NCBI GenBank assembly: GCA_030704615.1
Contig: CM060732.1
Span: 78,351,053-78,411,052, forward strand
Reading direction: 5' to 3'
Origin: Takakia lepidozioides
Taxonomy: Eukaryota > Streptophyta > Takakiopsida > Takakiales > Takakiaceae
Length of the DNA stretch: 60,000 bases
The notes beneath the pieces are model-generated. The model saw only the letters and a list, made by a program, of their open reading frames with translations, was not told where the DNA came from and did not search any database. This document shows, piece after piece, positions 38,369 through 48,811 of this stretch; positions within the stretch are counted from its first letter, which is position 1; the number at the start of each line of letters is the position of its first letter. A program made the position numbers and the translations under genes.

Positions 38369-38656
38369 CTACTTTACACTATGGCGAAAACCACGAAAAC
38401 AACCAATACTGATCAAATGTTTTATATCACCCTGAATGGCTCTCTTCAAGTCTGAATCAACCAAGTGATTCTGGCTTGCAATTTTAACAATTTGGTCGAT
38501 CTGAAACTTAGTCAGCTTATTCACCTTGATGTTTTCAGGCAGACCCAACTGATCACAAAGCTGAGCCGCCTTTGCCTTCCCAATCCCAAACACCTGAGTC
38601 AGAGCGTACCTCACTTGCTTGTTTGCGACTAAATAAGTCCCCAAAACATAAGACAT
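38369..38656 (-). CDS. rps13: Ribosomal protein S13, mitochondrial type, C-terminally truncated nuclear copy
   Basis: A 95-codon frame matches land-plant mitochondrial rps13: MSYVLGTYLVANKQVRYAL, VFGIGKAKAAQLCDQLGL, IKVNKLTKFQIDQIVKI, RAIQGDIKHLISIGCFRGF. S13 sits in the head of the small ribosomal subunit and contacts the tRNAs. The frame begins at the organellar start Met and is intact up to RGFRH, then ends SVK-stop, losing the conserved tail (GLPLRGQRT...) of about 25-30 residues. Base composition is close to its nuclear surroundings and richer in G+C than typical mitochondrial rps13. It is either an old mitochondrial DNA insertion kept open or a gene transferred to the nucleus. A possible presequence exon lies upstream at about 38739-38787. 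Confidence 0.8.
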   Translation of the reverse strand: MSYVLGTYLVANKQVRYALTQVFGIGKAKAAQLCDQLGLPENIKVNKLTKFQIDQIVKIASQNHLVDSDLKRAIQGDIKHLISIGCFRGFRHSVK

Positions 38657-38875
38657 GACTATTTACTACGCCTTCAATCTCCTGACACAAACATTCACCT
38701 CAGATACCACACCGCAGACAGACCCTCCCTTCCTACACATGCTGCACTCAGTGACCATGACGAAGAAGAAGAAGACCACGATGCCATTAGGGTTAGGTCA
38801 AACTACAGTCCTCCCACACTTAGTGTTTCTGCTGCTCGTATGAGCTGAAGACTCCTTCCTGTATTTCAGTCACTT

Positions 38876-39245
38876 CCGTTCGTTTGGTGCGCGTTTCGTT
38901 CGTTCGGTACGGGATTAAGAACCGCACACGGAAATGGGTGTTGCCCTCACCAGACACCAGACCTCTAATTCTGTCGTTCGTTTGTTGAGCGTTTCGTTCG
39001 TCCGGTACGGGATTAAGAGCCGCACACGGAAATGGGTGTTTCCCTCGCCAGACACCAGACCTCTAATTCTGTCGTTCGTTTGGTGCGCGCTTCGTTCGTC
39101 CGGTACGGGATTCAGCACACGGAAATGGTTGTTTCCCTCACCTTTGTAATTCGTTTGGTGCGCGTTTCGTTCGTCCGGTACGGGATTCAGAGCCGCACAC
39201 GGAAATGGGTGTTTAGTGCGGGTGTTTCACCAGCCCTCTAATTCT
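38876..39245 (-). repeat. Tandem ~99-bp repeats, possibly inside an LTR
   Basis: About four units with shared blocks: TTCGTTTGGTGCGCGTTTCG, TTCGTCCGGTACGGGATTCA, CCGCACACGGAAATGGGTGT and CCAGACACCAGACCTCTAAT, starting near 38879, 38970, 39070 and 39145; one unit is shortened. On the minus strand the array begins with TGTAGAATTAGAGGG directly after a purine tract (AGAAACAAAGGGGGAG, 39246-39261), the arrangement of a polypurine tract and 3' LTR start. No second LTR is visible. Confidence 0.8.
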
Positions 39246-39560
39246 ACACTCCCCCTTTGTTTCTCAGGGCGTATCCAAAGGTCCACGCCTCGGAATATGG
39301 GGTCACCCCCGCCAGCCCACCTTCATTCAATGCGGGTGTTGCAGAAGACGGGCCGCCCATCCCCACCTTATCAGCGACCAAGATTCGGGCAGCGGGAAAA
39401 GCATATTCCTCCCTCATGGCACGATGCCATCTGACCAACTTGCTCGGGCAGGGACAGGGGTGCGACCCGGTTCGGGCGCATGTGGATTTGAACTGGACAC
39501 CCTTAAACTTAATGGATGAATGTGTGCATGGATGAATGTGTGACCACCTATGCAAGGCAT
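39246..39560 (-). mobile_element. Possible 3' internal end of an LTR retrotransposon
   Basis: G+C-rich block upstream (minus sense) of the polypurine-like tract at 39246-39261. It holds no recognisable Gag or Pol motif. The assignment rests on the polypurine tract plus TG start only. Confidence 0.3.
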
Positions 39561-39947
39561 TCAAGGAAGAAAGCTTTGGAGCTTCTCTCTCTCAGAGGGG
39601 AGATGGTCTGGTGTGTTAGTTGTGAGTATGAACACTTGGTATGGACTGGACAGGGCAGCTGTTTGTGCATTGCGCTGCAGTCTGTGCAAACTGTGATGAC
39701 GCGCCCGGGCCCAGCAACGTACAGTGATTGACTGTGAAATTGGGAGTTTAAGTGTACATGAGCATGGAAAACATACTAAAGCCCAGGAGTGCTACGAGGT
39801 ACTTAAAACCCAGCTTACCTTCACTGACATGGAGGGAGATTTATGAGACTGGAAAGCGATCAGAGAATAAGGAGCCATGTGTCTGTGGTAGTTATGCTAA
39901 AGCTCAACGTGGCTCCTCCGTAAAAGAGTTCCCTTTGCAAATCCGGA

Positions 39948-40170
39948 CACGTGCAAAAGTGCTCTACTCCAAAGCAAAGAAGAACGACCATGAAGAAGCC
40001 ACGGCAACTGTGCTCAGCATCATCGATTTTGTCAATCTGGTGAAAGTGGTGAGATCATCGTGTTGGGTTCGCATTTTCATTGACACGTAATGAGTCCAAG
40101 TGAAACGATCGGGAGAATAGGTGGGTTGAATCAGATCTGCTATATAGTGCCCTGTATCACTGCAATCTAC
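39948..40170 (+). promoter_or_regulatory. ELIP promoter elements
   Basis: A G-box CACGTG at 39948-39953, an ACGT core (TGACACGTAATG) near 40081-40092 and a TATA box TATATA at 40141-40146 lie about 390, 255 and 195 bases before the ELIP start codon. G-boxes and ACGT elements are typical of light- and stress-induced plant promoters. Transcription would begin near 40170. Confidence 0.5.
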
Positions 40171-40339
40171 CATCTCACACACCGAAGTTCGTCGCTGACA
40201 ACACACAACAGGACTTCACAGTCTTCAATCGCTTTTTCCTTTTAGAGTTTCTGGGTTCATCAGCTTCGAGTTGGTGTGTGGAACGTCGTTGTGAAGAGCT
40301 CGCATTTGAATCTGTATTTGTTTTAGAGCCTTGAACGAA

Positions 40340-41301
40340 ATGGCAGCCACAATTTCGCACATGCAAGCTACTAGTGCCCGGCTTGGAGGCCTGCAGGCTT
40401 CGCCTGTCAAGTCCAGCTTTAGCAGGCGGATGGCTGCAAGTTGTCCGAGGACCCCCCTTGCAGGTAGAGTCCGTTGCGAGGCTGGTGAGGGACCATTGGT
40501 AGGTGTGAAGAAAGCAGTCGACAATAGTACCAAGAAAGAGATTACCAGAGATGAGATCCTTACGAACCAGGAAACTAATGAATCGGAGCAGCGGTCAGTG
40601 TTTGGAGCGAAGCCCAACTCTGGGTCTTTCTATCCCCGTCCCGAAGTGGAGAGGAGGCCCGAGACAGGAAGCAAGGGGTTTTCAAGCGTGTTTGCATTTG
40701 ATGGAGCCGCACCAGAAACAATCAACGGACGTTTGGTAAGTTAACATTCTACCAAGTGCCGATGTTGTACAAGTCTCGAGAGCCATTGTAGGCTTTGCAG
40801 TTGTGCGCACTTGAAACTACTAGATTGATGTAAAGCTTCAAACGGATTCACATGTCATGTCGGAAATTCCACCTCGACACCCTCCACGTCAAAGATCAGT
40901 CACAATCATCGACTAATTCTGACAGGGTCGATGCTTGCTGCATGCTGAAGTCCCTGAGTCATCAGAATTTGCATTCTGGAATTAAGACGTATTGTGCTGG
41001 CACATTGCAGGCTATGGTGGGATTTGTGTGGGCAGTGGTTGCGGAGAAGATGACTGGTTTGACAGTGTTGGAGCAGTTATTCAATCCTGGCACTACCGGA
41101 CTCATCTATTTCTTGATCGCTGTGCAAGTGCTCACATATGCGTCTCTGGTGCCAATCATGAATGGGGAATCCACCGACGCCCGGAGCTTCGGTCCCTTCA
41201 ACGCCAGGGCTGAGCGCTGGAATGGTCGTCTTGCCATGATCGGCTTCTTCTCCCTCATTGTTACTGAGCTATTCATTCATGCCCCAGTCTTCGGCCAGTA
41301 A
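40340..41301 (+). CDS. ELIP: Early light-induced protein (ELIP)
   Basis: ELIPs are thylakoid membrane proteins of the chlorophyll a/b-binding superfamily that accumulate under high light, cold and desiccation and are thought to bind free chlorophyll. Two exons: 40340-40735 and 41011-41301; phase 0 splice, 228 residues. Residues 1-50 form a Ser/Arg-rich chloroplast transit peptide (MAATISHMQATSARLGGLQA). The first chlorophyll-binding helix spans the splice (ETINGRL then AMVGFVWAVVAEKMTG). A middle helix follows (LIYFLIAVQVLTYASLVP), then the third helix ERWNGRLAMIGFFSLIVTEL. Both E-x-NGRLAM motifs have their Glu, Asn and Arg ligands. The frame is intact; start chosen as the first ATG with a good transit peptide. 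Confidence 0.96.
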
Positions 41302-42232
41302 ATTGTGGCCAGCCGCATCCTTATACTTACCTACTTATGAGAGCTTGACTTTGTTGGTTCTGCCTGAGAATACTTCACTGTGCAGGTCTGGGTATAGAAA
41401 TGTATTGTGAAGTGACCCTAAATCTATTGACAGCTATATGAATAGCCTGCTATGTGGATTCTGATGGCCAGGGTGTAGTGGTGAGGGGGAAGGTGTAGTG
41501 GTGAGGTACCCACCATGGTGACATCCATTGTGGCAATCTGTGCCAGTAGGCAGATGATACCAAGCTTGTAATAAGTGCATAGGGAAGTTTGCAATACCCT
41601 TGTGTCTTTATCTTACATAAGTTTCCAAAGTGGCTCTTTAGTAACACTGGCTTTGGCCGGAGTCTTCTATGATTAACCAGCTAATGCATTTTTGTTAATT
41701 CGATGATGCAGAATGGGGAATACAGTATAAAAGAGGACCACAGGGGTGACAATGGGCAAGAGGATGTGGAGGTTGCAGAAGAGGGGGGGGGGTTTGTGAG
41801 GCAGGCCAGTACATTGAAGGGGGGGGTGAAAACATTGAAAAAGTACTTGTACTGACCAATGGCTTGTACACTTTATAGCACTAGTCTCAAGGCACAGTCT
41901 CATCTCTGCCTTGTCCTCAGCCATATATCACTGACCTTTTCTGTCCTGTCCATCACCGCCAGTTCTCTGCTGGTCTAACTTATTGCCACTGGCTCTCTTA
42001 TTTGATACCCGAAGAGCTAACAATCTTAGCACTACCCATATCTAAGACTACCGACCATATATGGAAACAGTCAAGACCCAAGTATCCAGAAACAGACAAA
42101 ATCAATCAGGTTTGGTATATTAGCGATGGATCAACAACTGCAGGCTTGCATTTGACGCGGTTGTTATGAACATAACCTACCAGACAAGGAAGATGGTGTA
42201 TGGATGCTGGATTAAAAGTGTTGGCTTGGGTC
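41302..42232. other. Intergenic between convergent ELIP and monooxygenase genes
   Basis: Holds the 3' ends of both genes. A short direct repeat (GTGTAGTGGTGAGG, 41475-41505) and G runs near 41785 and 41820 were seen; no gene. Confidence 0.4.
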
Positions 42233-45200
42233 CTAGTGTTGCCAAATTCCCATGGCAAAGATTATAATAGCGATGGCAATCATGGCCAGCATTCCCAAAA
42301 GGCCGAAAAACAACTGGTTCTCCATGTGCTTCTGCACTTTGATATCTCGAAATGGCACGTCTGACCATAGCTGTTGATATGAAGTACTGTCCATCACCCA
42401 CCAGCCACCTCTGCACATCAGCTTGCAATTTCTACATATTTGAATCTGGTCTCAAACACACATGGCAAATATCAACAACTCAGAGACTCTCAGAACAATG
42501 CACCAGACTGGGTTGTCTCATGAGAACAGCTCCAGGTCCTAAACCATCATACACCAGCCATCTCAACAAACAAATAGTGATGGCATGAACACATACGGTC
42601 TGAAGAATTTTGGGGCCAGTTTATGAAGAGTGGTGAGAAGCATTGTTTGCAAAATGCCTACAAAACCCCGTGGAAAGAGCTCCATAGTTGTATTCAGGTC
42701 AACAATGGCATGTGCATCTTCCAGCCGCCTTCTTGTAAACTCTGCAGCTGCTTCACTGAATGGAATTCTTCCTGGTCCTGCACAGTACAAATCCTCGTGA
42801 CCCAGGCATAAATGCTTTGCTTTATGTGCACAATGGCTGATGCCTTCATAAGGTATTTGAGTGACATTATTAGTTTAGTCATTCACAACTCAAGTATTCC
42901 TTACACGTATCCATGGTAAGGTCCTAGCTCTTCGATTGAAGTTAACATTGCATAAGTCAGTTTTCTTGCAGTTGGAGTGTCCAACAGAACATGACCAATC
43001 TTGAAATCAAGCGGCCATGCCACCTTGTTGGTAGGTGGGTGGGTTGGATGTTATTGCAAGAACCTTAGAATAGAGATGTACCAGAAGGAGTCACCTCCGC
43101 AAGGATTTGGTCTAGCAGATAGCAGTCTTCCAGAGCCACATTGCAGCCCGTGCCGTAGGATGGAAACTGAACATCACACAGAGTGACTCTTAGCACAACT
43201 TTCAGAGCAAACTCATACCCAACTACTTGCACTTCTCTTACTTGCGCCGACAATGCTCTGCACATAGTAGCACAGACCCCGACTTCATCACATACATAGA
43301 TCACAGGACAGATCAGTACTGTATTCCAAGATTGATTCAGTTTCCAGATCATTAGCCTGCTGGCTTTGCAAATTCCTACTTCTGTAAACTGCACAACGTC
43401 CTAGGACCTTGGCAATTCATACTTTCAATAGAGGATGAGAGCTCTTGCTGAGTACGCAAATTTGCAAAGAGAGTCATAAAACATAACATGGGTGCCAGAT
43501 CCTTGTGTACACAATCGTCGACACTTGGCCCTGCTTGCTGTCCTTTCAGTTTCCCACCCTTAGGCTTTAAGACTGTAAATCATGTTGGCTGGCATCCCAA
43601 CATTACTCCTGATCCCCCTTACATACAAAAAGCCAAATAATTTGTTTGACAACGTGTGAGGTGGTGGTAAAAGATGGATGTGAGTGTACCATGGCATGGG
43701 CAGCATCACCAATAAGAAGAATATTGCCATGATGGAACCGAGAAAGAGTCAGTGCCCCACCAAATGAGATTGCAGGTTGCTTCAGAAAGTCCTTGGTGAA
43801 ATCAGGATTTTCTTTTTGCAGCAAATCCAACACCTCTGGTGCATGCTGCCTATAGGCCCTCCATTTGGTTAGAGGCTATAAACCCATCTTTTCCAGCATT
43901 TTTAGAGTCCCACCAAAACACTATGGAGATCACAAACAGAACCAGATACAAAAGACCTGACAGCCCTTGCTGGCAACCCCAGTTTTCTCATGTCTGTAGG
44001 GCAGTTGGGACTCCCACAGTCCTGATAAGGTCCTCTCTGTGCTTCCTTTTCTCACACACACAAATGCACATTCCATTGGTATTATTCTCCAGTTGTATGG
44101 TAGAGCCCACACATGTTTCATGCCTAAGTATCAGAGAAGGACAATGGAAAGAAGGAAAGCTTCAGACCTGAACATTGTTTCGACCTCTTCAGGAGTGGAA
44201 GCCTTCAACATATCCACATTCTTTGTGCCTCCCCAAAAGCTGCCATCGGCCATCCCTACCAGTAGCATATTAAGAGCTGGCCAACTCTGCACCAAAGCAT
44301 GAATATGCACACAACAAACACACTCCTGATATCACACACATGTATTGATGCATGCAGCTTTATATTTAAGGATTTTTAGTGATACTTTGTGGAACATAGA
44401 ACAACACAAAACCCAAACAGACTCCCTCCTGAGTCTGCATCGCACTACCACCCATTTCTGCCTGTGGCATTGACAGCTACTGTATAGAATTGTCACTTAT
44501 GTAGCGTCTGGACAGAGCAATGCAGGCTATACCTGGACGCGGTTGTGATCAACCAATAGTGGTGACTCTTTTGCCAACGATGAACGAACATGGAAGGACT
44601 TATAAGAGTCAGGATTGCGTATGAATTTCATCGTGAGAGGCTGTTGAGTCCTGAAACATGTCACATATGTATCTTAAACTACAGTTGAAGTAACTTAAGG
44701 ATAAATAAACATATATGGAACACCCATTGAACCTTCACATCATTCTTGTTACAAATTGTTATGCAAAACTCAAGCACCCACATATCAGCTGACCCAACAC
44801 CTAGATGAGAGGGTATGATCACCATATTGAGCACAATGACTACAAGTGCTAGCATTTTGAGGGACGACAATTGGCAGACTTCCCTTGAAGTTTGAGCTTC
44901 ATTTTATCTTTCTCCTTGCAGTAGCATGCAAAGGGCTTCCATCCGAGAGATTGCCAAGTTCTACAGCAGGCGCATGCACCACCAACAAATGGTGAAACAC
45001 AGTGCTCAATTCTTTGCTGAGAAAAGGGGAGTAGGTCGTTACTCAGAGGCTCTGCTGCGTAAGTTGTCCAAGCGAAATAGCTCTGACCGCACTTCACTAT
45101 TCACGCCATCAGCGCCCACTAGCAGATCATACTTCATCTCCAAAATCTGCTGCTTGTCTGCATACAGAATTCCTGAAGTCAAATGTTTATCTACAGCCAC

Positions 45201-47124
45201 CTCTTACTGTGACTTTCCGTATTTATCCATGTCCAAGGCTGAAATGGGTGAAAGTTCCATATTGCGAGTTTTTAAGGCACATACAGAGGCCACAGCCACT
45301 TCCTATCCATGGGCCTGCCTTTGCCAACTAGAGGTGCAGTCTCCAGAACAGAAGAACCAATTTGTTAGTCTGAGACTCGCGAGAAACATCCTCCCTGATC
45401 TTCAGACATGTGCCTGTCAATTACATATAAGAGTTTGCACACCATGCCAACACAATAAAGAATTTTTGGTACAAATGTGTGAAGGAGAGAAAGGCTACTA
45501 TACCATGCATGCCAGAATTTGAAGTGGGCCGGAAAGATGCTATATTTTTCTTGTCATCGACAGCTACTAACTCCCATTCAAAATAAACCTTCAAATTGTC
45601 GGGGTATCTGAGGCAAGAGTTACCAAATTAGTGAAGCTTGAATATCACCAAGCCAGATCTCACTCTGCCTACAGTACCCACTAGCAGATTGTGATGTGTT
45701 TTTCCATTGTATGAGGAAAGCGTCTCCTGATGGGGTGACGAGCCCAGATAGTCTCATGATAGACAGTGCAAGGATAGATCATATTTTATGTGTGCCTGTA
45801 CGGATCTGTATCTTCTCTATTACTGGCATAGCTTTCAGGTTCGCCCAGACTTGAACTGTAACAGATTCTAGACAGCAGGACACAAACATGCATTTCACAC
45901 CTCCCTGTCACTACTAGTTGCATTTAGTTGCTGCCAGTGAACCATAATCCTTGCCTGTGAAACCCTCGACAACCCGAAGAATGGGGCTTATATACTTTTG
46001 GGGAGCTTCCATTGCCTTAAACCGACCCTGCAAGACATGATTTGGGTTATGCAGAAAATTCCGAGATAACATCCAAATTACCTGTCAAAAAGGGATTGCT
46101 GCAGATATGCTACAATCCCAGTGCGGCTTATTCCATAACTTTGTAAACCAGGATCATTTGAGTAATTTAACAGCCTCTGCAGCACACTGACGGATGATCA
46201 AAAGAAAGAGGTTGAAGCATAGGAACAGAATATATGACTCCAAAGCATCTTCACCTTGTGACAGAAGAAACCAAATTTGACAATAATGATTGGAAACTCA
46301 AGTGAGAGAATCTGTAGCTTGTACTAATACAATAACATGAGCTGGTTTCCTCTCAATTAAGCTCTGCTACCACAGATGCTCCAAATTGAACAGCAATTAC
46401 TTAAGTTGTCGCATTGATCTCTATGCCAAGGTTACAGGCAATGGGAAACTCAATTGGATTGAGAAGAGACCCAACAGACCCAACATATTCAAGGACCAGG
46501 TATCCACAGTTCAAACCACTAGTTGATTGCTGAGCCTAGCCATTGCCTGAAAAATGCAGAACTTGAGAGATTGTAAGCAATTCGCCTTAAAAATTTAGGG
46601 GATTCTAGTGAGCACACCTTTTTCCCACTGGGAAGGTGGATGCAGCTGCCCACCAACAGCCTAAGAAGCTTCGGTGGCAACTGCAATCCTGCTCCTTCTA
46701 GAGCCTTGACAGCTCGGGATGTAAGCAAAATGGTATAGGAGCGTGAATCACCCCGTACATATACTTGTTCTTCAGTCCCCTCTTCTGCTCACCCAGCCCT
46801 GGTAACAGTTGGGCAATGGAGACTACCCATAGCGAATTCATTCTTCGCGTAAGAGCAGTCTAGCAGCACAAAATACACGATCGGTTATCCTATACATAGT
46901 ACCTGTCTGCAGCAGCTTTCTAACATTCCAACAGAGAAGGTTTTGAACCCAAATTTGGCGCACAAGAGAAAGAAGCCTGTACCAAGATGCATGACAGGAG
47001 CCGAGGGGCGTTTCTCGAAGACACGCACAGAGAAGCCTCTCTTCAGGAGGTAGTGTGCGACAAGCCAGCCTGCAGGCCCCGCACCTACTACCACAACCTC
47101 CTCTCGCGAAGGCTGTCCAGACAA
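42233..47124 (-). CDS. FAD-dependent monooxygenase, kynurenine 3-monooxygenase-like, tail-anchored
   Basis: Eleven minus-strand exons join in phase: 46983-47124, 46618-46763, 46082-46176, 45504-45607, 45043-45172, 44533-44650, 44168-44286, 43690-43858, 43082-43166, 42597-42777, 42233-42410 (about 488 residues, like KMO). Motifs: Rossmann FAD motif VVVVGAGPAGWLVAHYLLKR, IHLPSGKK, YGISRTGIVAYLQQSLFDRY, the GD-type YDLLVGADGVNSEVRS, ILLIGDAAHAM, then YGTGCNVALEDCYLLDQIL, IPFSEAAAEFTRRRLEDAHA, and a C-terminal helix LLGMLAMIAIAIIIFAMGIW before the stop. KMO hydroxylates kynurenine with NADPH and is anchored in the outer mitochondrial membrane by such a tail. The exact substrate is not known. No ATG lies between the upstream in-frame stop and the Rossmann motif, so a further 5' exon is expected. 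Confidence 0.85.
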
Positions 47125-47261
47125 ACTCCAATCAGAAACCCTTCGACCAAAACCTCAGCCACAAAGAAAATGAAATAAAAGCGCTTGAGCTCGACGGTCA
47201 TGTCGTGTCCAATGCAATGGATGCAACCACAGTTTCTCCAATTTGAAGGATAAATGCAATG

Positions 47262-47618
47262 TCATAAACCTGAGCGCGAGCACATCATCCTACTACAACG
47301 CTCAACTACATCAACAACTTGGGACGAAGAAAGTGAAGGATATCCAAGACTTCTTGAGGGAGAATCGTCAGCTGATTCCTGGATACGAACCGAAGAGGGT
47401 GCGACAGCCATGGCAACGTGTCTGTGATGACGACGGTAATTGGAAAGGGACAGACAAGGGCGCCTCCATGCAAGACTGCGGCAGGCTGGAAGCGGGAAAG
47501 AACCCACCCATGGACTATGCAACACAGCAATCGCAGGCAGGGAGGGTCGCCCCGAAAGCTGCAGATGCAGCAGCATCGAAGCTGACTCTGGTGACATTAC
47601 GTTTCTATGGGCTTGCAT
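47262..47618 (-). other. Candidate first exon / leader of the monooxygenase gene
   Basis: A 118-codon minus-strand frame rich in Ser, Arg and Leu (for example LSGRPSLPAIAVLHSPWVGS) resembles a targeting peptide and lies just upstream of the first recognised monooxygenase exon, which lacks its own ATG. No clean donor in the right phase was established, so this is inference. Confidence 0.25.
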
Positions 47619-47639
47619 GAGACTGCGAAGTACTCAAGC

Positions 47640-48811
47640 AATCTAGGCATTCAAATGCGCAGCTCAGAGATTGCCACGCACTCCCTGGGTCTACGAGCTG
47701 TGTATTACAGTTTACTTAATTAGGACAGGCTAATCTGCACCTAATTACGGGAGATGGGCGCGCTTTTCCTGAACTCACGGAGCCTGGATTTGCATTGTGC
47801 AAATTGCTTCTCCGTGGATCCTCGAGGATTTATCTTCACCCAAATACTTATCAAGCGCACGGATTTGTAGGACCAATCTAGGTGCCACAGTACCGTATAA
47901 TATCACAGGGAAGGCGACCATCATGGATTCTGGGGCCATGTCTGCTCACTATCTCCTGCAACTTCCGGCTCAGGTTGGTCTCCAATTCTTTGTGAAGAGG
48001 GAGAGAGAGAGAGAGACGGGGGTAGAGGGAGAAATTGCGTTGTAGAATTGTGAATGCCAGCGTGTCTGTCCCATATGTAGTGCCAAAATCTCCGTGCTGC
48101 AAAAAAGGGGACCGATTTACACTCGTAAGGAACACCAGTGGTAGCTTTTTTTTGCTGTTTGCCTCGGGCGACTCAGTTTGAGTTTTCTATTTGCTAGTGG
48201 ATGTAATGAGCTAGTGCTCTGGTTCTGGAGCGGCCAAGCTGAAATGGGAAGACACCGTTTCTTGCAAAGCTTGAATATTGTCACGCTCCACTCTTCGTGC
48301 ACTGAGAGTGTGTAAGATGATGAGTCGTGGAGAAGAATCTTGATCAAATCAAAAAGTGCAACACAATTTCCGTCTTTAAAAGGCAGGTCTTGTGTTTCTC
48401 TTAAGTCCCTTAAGCTGATAGATCAACAGTTATCTCCTTCCAGTAAAATCAACTTAAGCAAGCCCATCCTCTCGGCAAGTCCATTGGCACTGTGGCGGCA
48501 ATGTGTATCAGTTTAACAAGATTTTGTGGCAGTTGCACTCTAATTCGAAATGCACAGTACTGGCTCATACCACCAAAGGGTAGAAATGTTCTCATCGGAG
48601 CAGCTGGCCCAGTTTAAAACCCTTTCATTGCTCCTAAGTAAAGTTCTCTCCAAGAATTAAGGATGAGGTGCATAGGCTCTCAGGGTCTGTCTCCACAACC
48701 CTACGTGAGAAGGTGGCCTGTCACACTCTATTTGTATGTAATGGCAGAGCTATCCACTCTGTCGGGAAACTGAGTGGAAGGCATGACCAGCTAAGAGGGA
48801 ATACCATTGGA
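47640..48811. promoter_or_regulatory. Upstream region of the TPR gene
   Basis: About 1.2 kb between divergent genes. It includes a GA-rich stretch at 48000-48016 and no recognised gene. The reading frame of the TPR first exon is open upstream of its ATG to about 48640 but without another in-frame ATG. Confidence 0.3.

Noticed and set aside
39752-40090. 112-codon plus-strand frame upstream of ELIP
   Set aside because: No family resemblance and it overlaps the G-box region of the ELIP promoter.
45900-46024. Protein-like frame GRFKAMEAPQKYISPILRVV between monooxygenase exons
   Set aside because: Including it puts the gene out of frame with an early stop, and the flanking exons join in phase (DR-YPDN) without it.
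47243-47620. 125-codon plus-strand frame
   Set aside because: Opposite strand of the candidate monooxygenase leader, no recognisable motif.
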